DNA of 6,374 bases. Origin: Actinomycetota bacterium. Lineage in GTDB: Bacteria > Actinomycetota > CADDZG01 > WHSQ01. The notes under the pieces are model-generated. The model did not search any database and had not been told where the DNA came from. It saw only the letters and a program-made list of their open reading frames with translations. The stretch is taken from contig JADDQX010000132.1 in NCBI GenBank assembly GCA_016781115.1, positions 1 to 6,374 on the forward strand, written 5' to 3'. Shown piece by piece: positions 5,557 to 6,374 of the stretch. The position numbers and the translations under genes were made by a program. Within the stretch, counting starts at the first letter, position 1; each line of letters starts with the position of its first letter.

Positions 5557-5729
5557 CAGGGCAGGGCGAGCTGTTCAGGGCTGCGCTCAGCCCCGACCGC
5601 CATCCTTTTGAGCGCGCGGACGGTCGCCTGGTGATCAACGCAGCTTTTTCAAGAGGCGGACACGCCGGCCGCTCCGCACCCGTGTTCTACGAGAACACGC
5701 TCCGGAACTGCGTACATGTCCCAGGCCGC
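5557..5729. other. Gene-free stretch between decayed toxin and second coiled-coil gene
   Basis: No convincing gene is seen. One frame reads GELFRAALSPDRHPFERADG and RLVINAAF (about 5565-5648); it looks protein-like but has no start or ribosome-binding site and runs on into the promoter region, so it may be a relic of a gene I do not recognise. The right part holds the 19-nt palindrome at 5681-5699. Confidence 0.3.
5681..5699. promoter_or_regulatory. Perfect 19-nt palindrome upstream of coiled-coil copy 2
   Basis: CGTGTTCT-ACG-AGAACACG has 8-nt arms matching without error around a 3-nt centre. Its middle lies 55 nt upstream of the ATG, which is also the presumed transcription start. That is a usual position for an activator or upstream operator. 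It is not the actinobacterial LexA box, which has GAAC before GTTC; here the order is reversed. Copy 1 lacks an equivalent. Confidence 0.5.
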
Positions 5730-5738
5730 TGTTACGGT
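5730..5738 (+). promoter_or_regulatory. Extended -10 promoter for a leaderless mRNA, copy 2
   Basis: TG-T-TACGGT ends 6 nt before the ATG at 5745, placing the transcript start on the start codon. It matches the element before copy 1 in sequence and nearly in spacing, one base shorter. No Shine-Dalgarno sequence is present. Confidence 0.62.
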
Positions 5739-5744
5739 TCAGGC

Positions 5745-6017
5745 ATGGAAGCGCAAGCATGGACGGCCATCGGGATCCTCGCTGCCACGCTGTTGGGCGT
5801 GCTCTTTTACCTGGGCAACCGGATCGATGCGCTCGGATCGGAGATGCGGAGCCAGTTTCAGGCTCAGGGAGCTCGTTTCGACTCTCGCATCGACAGCATG
5901 TCGGCGCGTATCGATGCTCTTAACGAGCGGGTAGAGGAGCAGGGCAGGCAGCTAGGGAACCGGATCTACGAGCTGGCGGTCAAGCTCGACGATCACTTGA
6001 GGTGGCACGCGGGCTAG
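5745..6017 (+). CDS. Small membrane-anchored coiled-coil protein, copy 2
   Basis: This 90-aa paralogue of the protein at 3860 has the same plan: short N-tail, one membrane helix (about 6-23, WTAIGILAATLLGVLFYLG), and a coiled coil with RIDAL-type repeats (26-86) ending LDDHLRWHAG. The first 38 residues and the last 40 align closely with copy 1. Copy 2 has four extra residues (QAQG, 39-42) early in the coil; four residues keep a coiled coil continuous as a stutter. The start at ATG 5745 is fixed by similarity and by the shared -10 box; the frame is open further upstream to 5631 without similarity. A hairpin follows 7 nt after the stop. Function unknown: homo- or hetero-oligomerisation with copy 1 at the membrane is plausible but unproven. 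Confidence 0.86.
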   Translation: MEAQAWTAIGILAATLLGVLFYLGNRIDALGSEMRSQFQAQGARFDSRIDSMSARIDALNERVEEQGRQLGNRIYELAVKLDDHLRWHAG

Positions 6018-6024
6018 CTCGCAA

Positions 6025-6046
6025 GCTGTCCTCTGATGGGGACAGC
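6025..6046. terminator. Hairpin terminator after coiled-coil copy 2
   Basis: GCTGTCC (6025-6031) pairs perfectly with GGACAGC (6040-6046), and the stem extends inward by one G-T and one C-G pair to nine pairs around a TGAT loop. It starts 7 nt after the stop codon and sits between two convergent genes, so it can serve both strands. There is no T-tract, as is common for hairpin terminators in high-GC Gram-positives. Confidence 0.65.
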
Positions 6047-6063
6047 CGTGCTGATGCGGCCGG

Positions 6064-6374
6064 CTAGCGCCTCTTCACGGCCGAGCGAGCCGCCGAGCAG
6101 GTGTGTGCCGGAACGTCCGCCGTCTGCACCTCGACCGCCACGGCGACGTAGCGGCCGCGCCGATCCCGAAGGTCCACTCGGAAGAAGCCGTAGCGGTTGG
6201 TGGTCGTCTTCCGGATCAATTTGCCATTGCGCTTGATCTTGACCAGGACCTTGTTCGCACAGGCCCCGTAGCCGTCGTCGACCTTGACCCGCCCCGCAGC
6301 GTAGAGAGAGCCGCCGAGCTTCATCGTCAGCGTGCGGGAGTGCTCAGGCGCCACCTCTGCGGGGGGCTCCGGCA
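6064..6374 (-). CDS. C-terminal part of a probable secreted beta-sandwich protein
   Basis: This is a partial gene: the frame ends at TAG (6064-6066) and stays open to the right edge, so about 102 C-terminal residues are seen and the start lies outside. A GTG at 6354 is in frame but has PEPPAE-type linker codons directly before it, so I take it as internal. The visible part has a P/E-rich linker, then alternating strands (LTMKLGGSLYAAGRVKVDDG, ACANKVLVKIKRNGK, KTTTNRYGFFRVDLRDRRGR YVAVAVE) that resemble carboxypeptidase-regulatory-like or Ig-like domains found at the ends of actinobacterial exported proteins. Two cysteines (GACANK and AHTCSA) could form a disulfide, which fits export. The tail SAARSAVKRR is basic. 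The identity of the full protein is unknown. Confidence 0.65.
   Translation of the reverse strand, partial: PEPPAEVAPEHSRTLTMKLGGSLYAAGRVKVDDGYGACANKVLVKIKRNGKLIRKTTTNRYGFFRVDLRDRRGRYVAVAVEVQTADVPAHTCSAARSAVKRR

Noticed and set aside
5681..5699. SOS (LexA) box reading of the 19-nt palindrome
   Set aside because: The LexA box has GAAC then GTTC with a 4-nt centre; here the half-sites are in the opposite order.
1..6374. tRNA genes, CRISPR arrays or insertion sequences
   Set aside because: I saw no cloverleaf with CCA-type end, no regularly spaced repeats and no transposase-like frame.

Overview
The window is GC-rich, with GC-biased third codon positions, GTG starts, a Tat-type lipoprotein signal and several probable leaderless promoters. 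This fits a high-GC Gram-positive (Actinomycetota) chromosome; I cannot name the genus.

Region 1 (about 4-3595, minus strand) is a carbohydrate-type ABC importer operon of the CUT1 kind. In transcription order it reads Tat-exported substrate-binding lipoprotein, ATPase, then a MalF-like permease. A strong ribosome-binding sequence at the very left edge suggests that a second permease starts just outside the window. The ATPase lies between the binding protein and the permeases. The ATPase-permease gap holds an imperfect inverted repeat around a (TG)7 tract.

Region 2 (about 3830-6050) is accessory in character. Two paralogous 86- and 90-residue proteins, each one membrane helix followed by a charged coiled coil ending LRWHAG, lie in direct orientation and bracket a toxin-antitoxin island. 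Both have the same extended -10 element (TGnTACGGT) 6-7 nt before ATG, no ribosome-binding site, and so probably leaderless mRNAs. Between them are two head-to-head type II toxin-antitoxin loci. The minus-strand locus is an intact excisionase-like HTH antitoxin plus PIN (VapC-like) toxin, with a perfect palindrome over its likely -10 box. The plus-strand locus is an intact AbrB-like antitoxin followed by a RelE-like toxin broken by two compensating frameshifts, so the antitoxin is now an orphan.

Region 3 (6018-6374) has a terminator-type hairpin after the second coiled-coil gene, then the convergent C-terminal end of a probably secreted protein that runs off the right edge.

The most notable features are the duplicated coiled-coil/leaderless-promoter unit bracketing the toxin-antitoxin island and the half-dead RelE locus. 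No wholly new system can be demonstrated from sequence alone.
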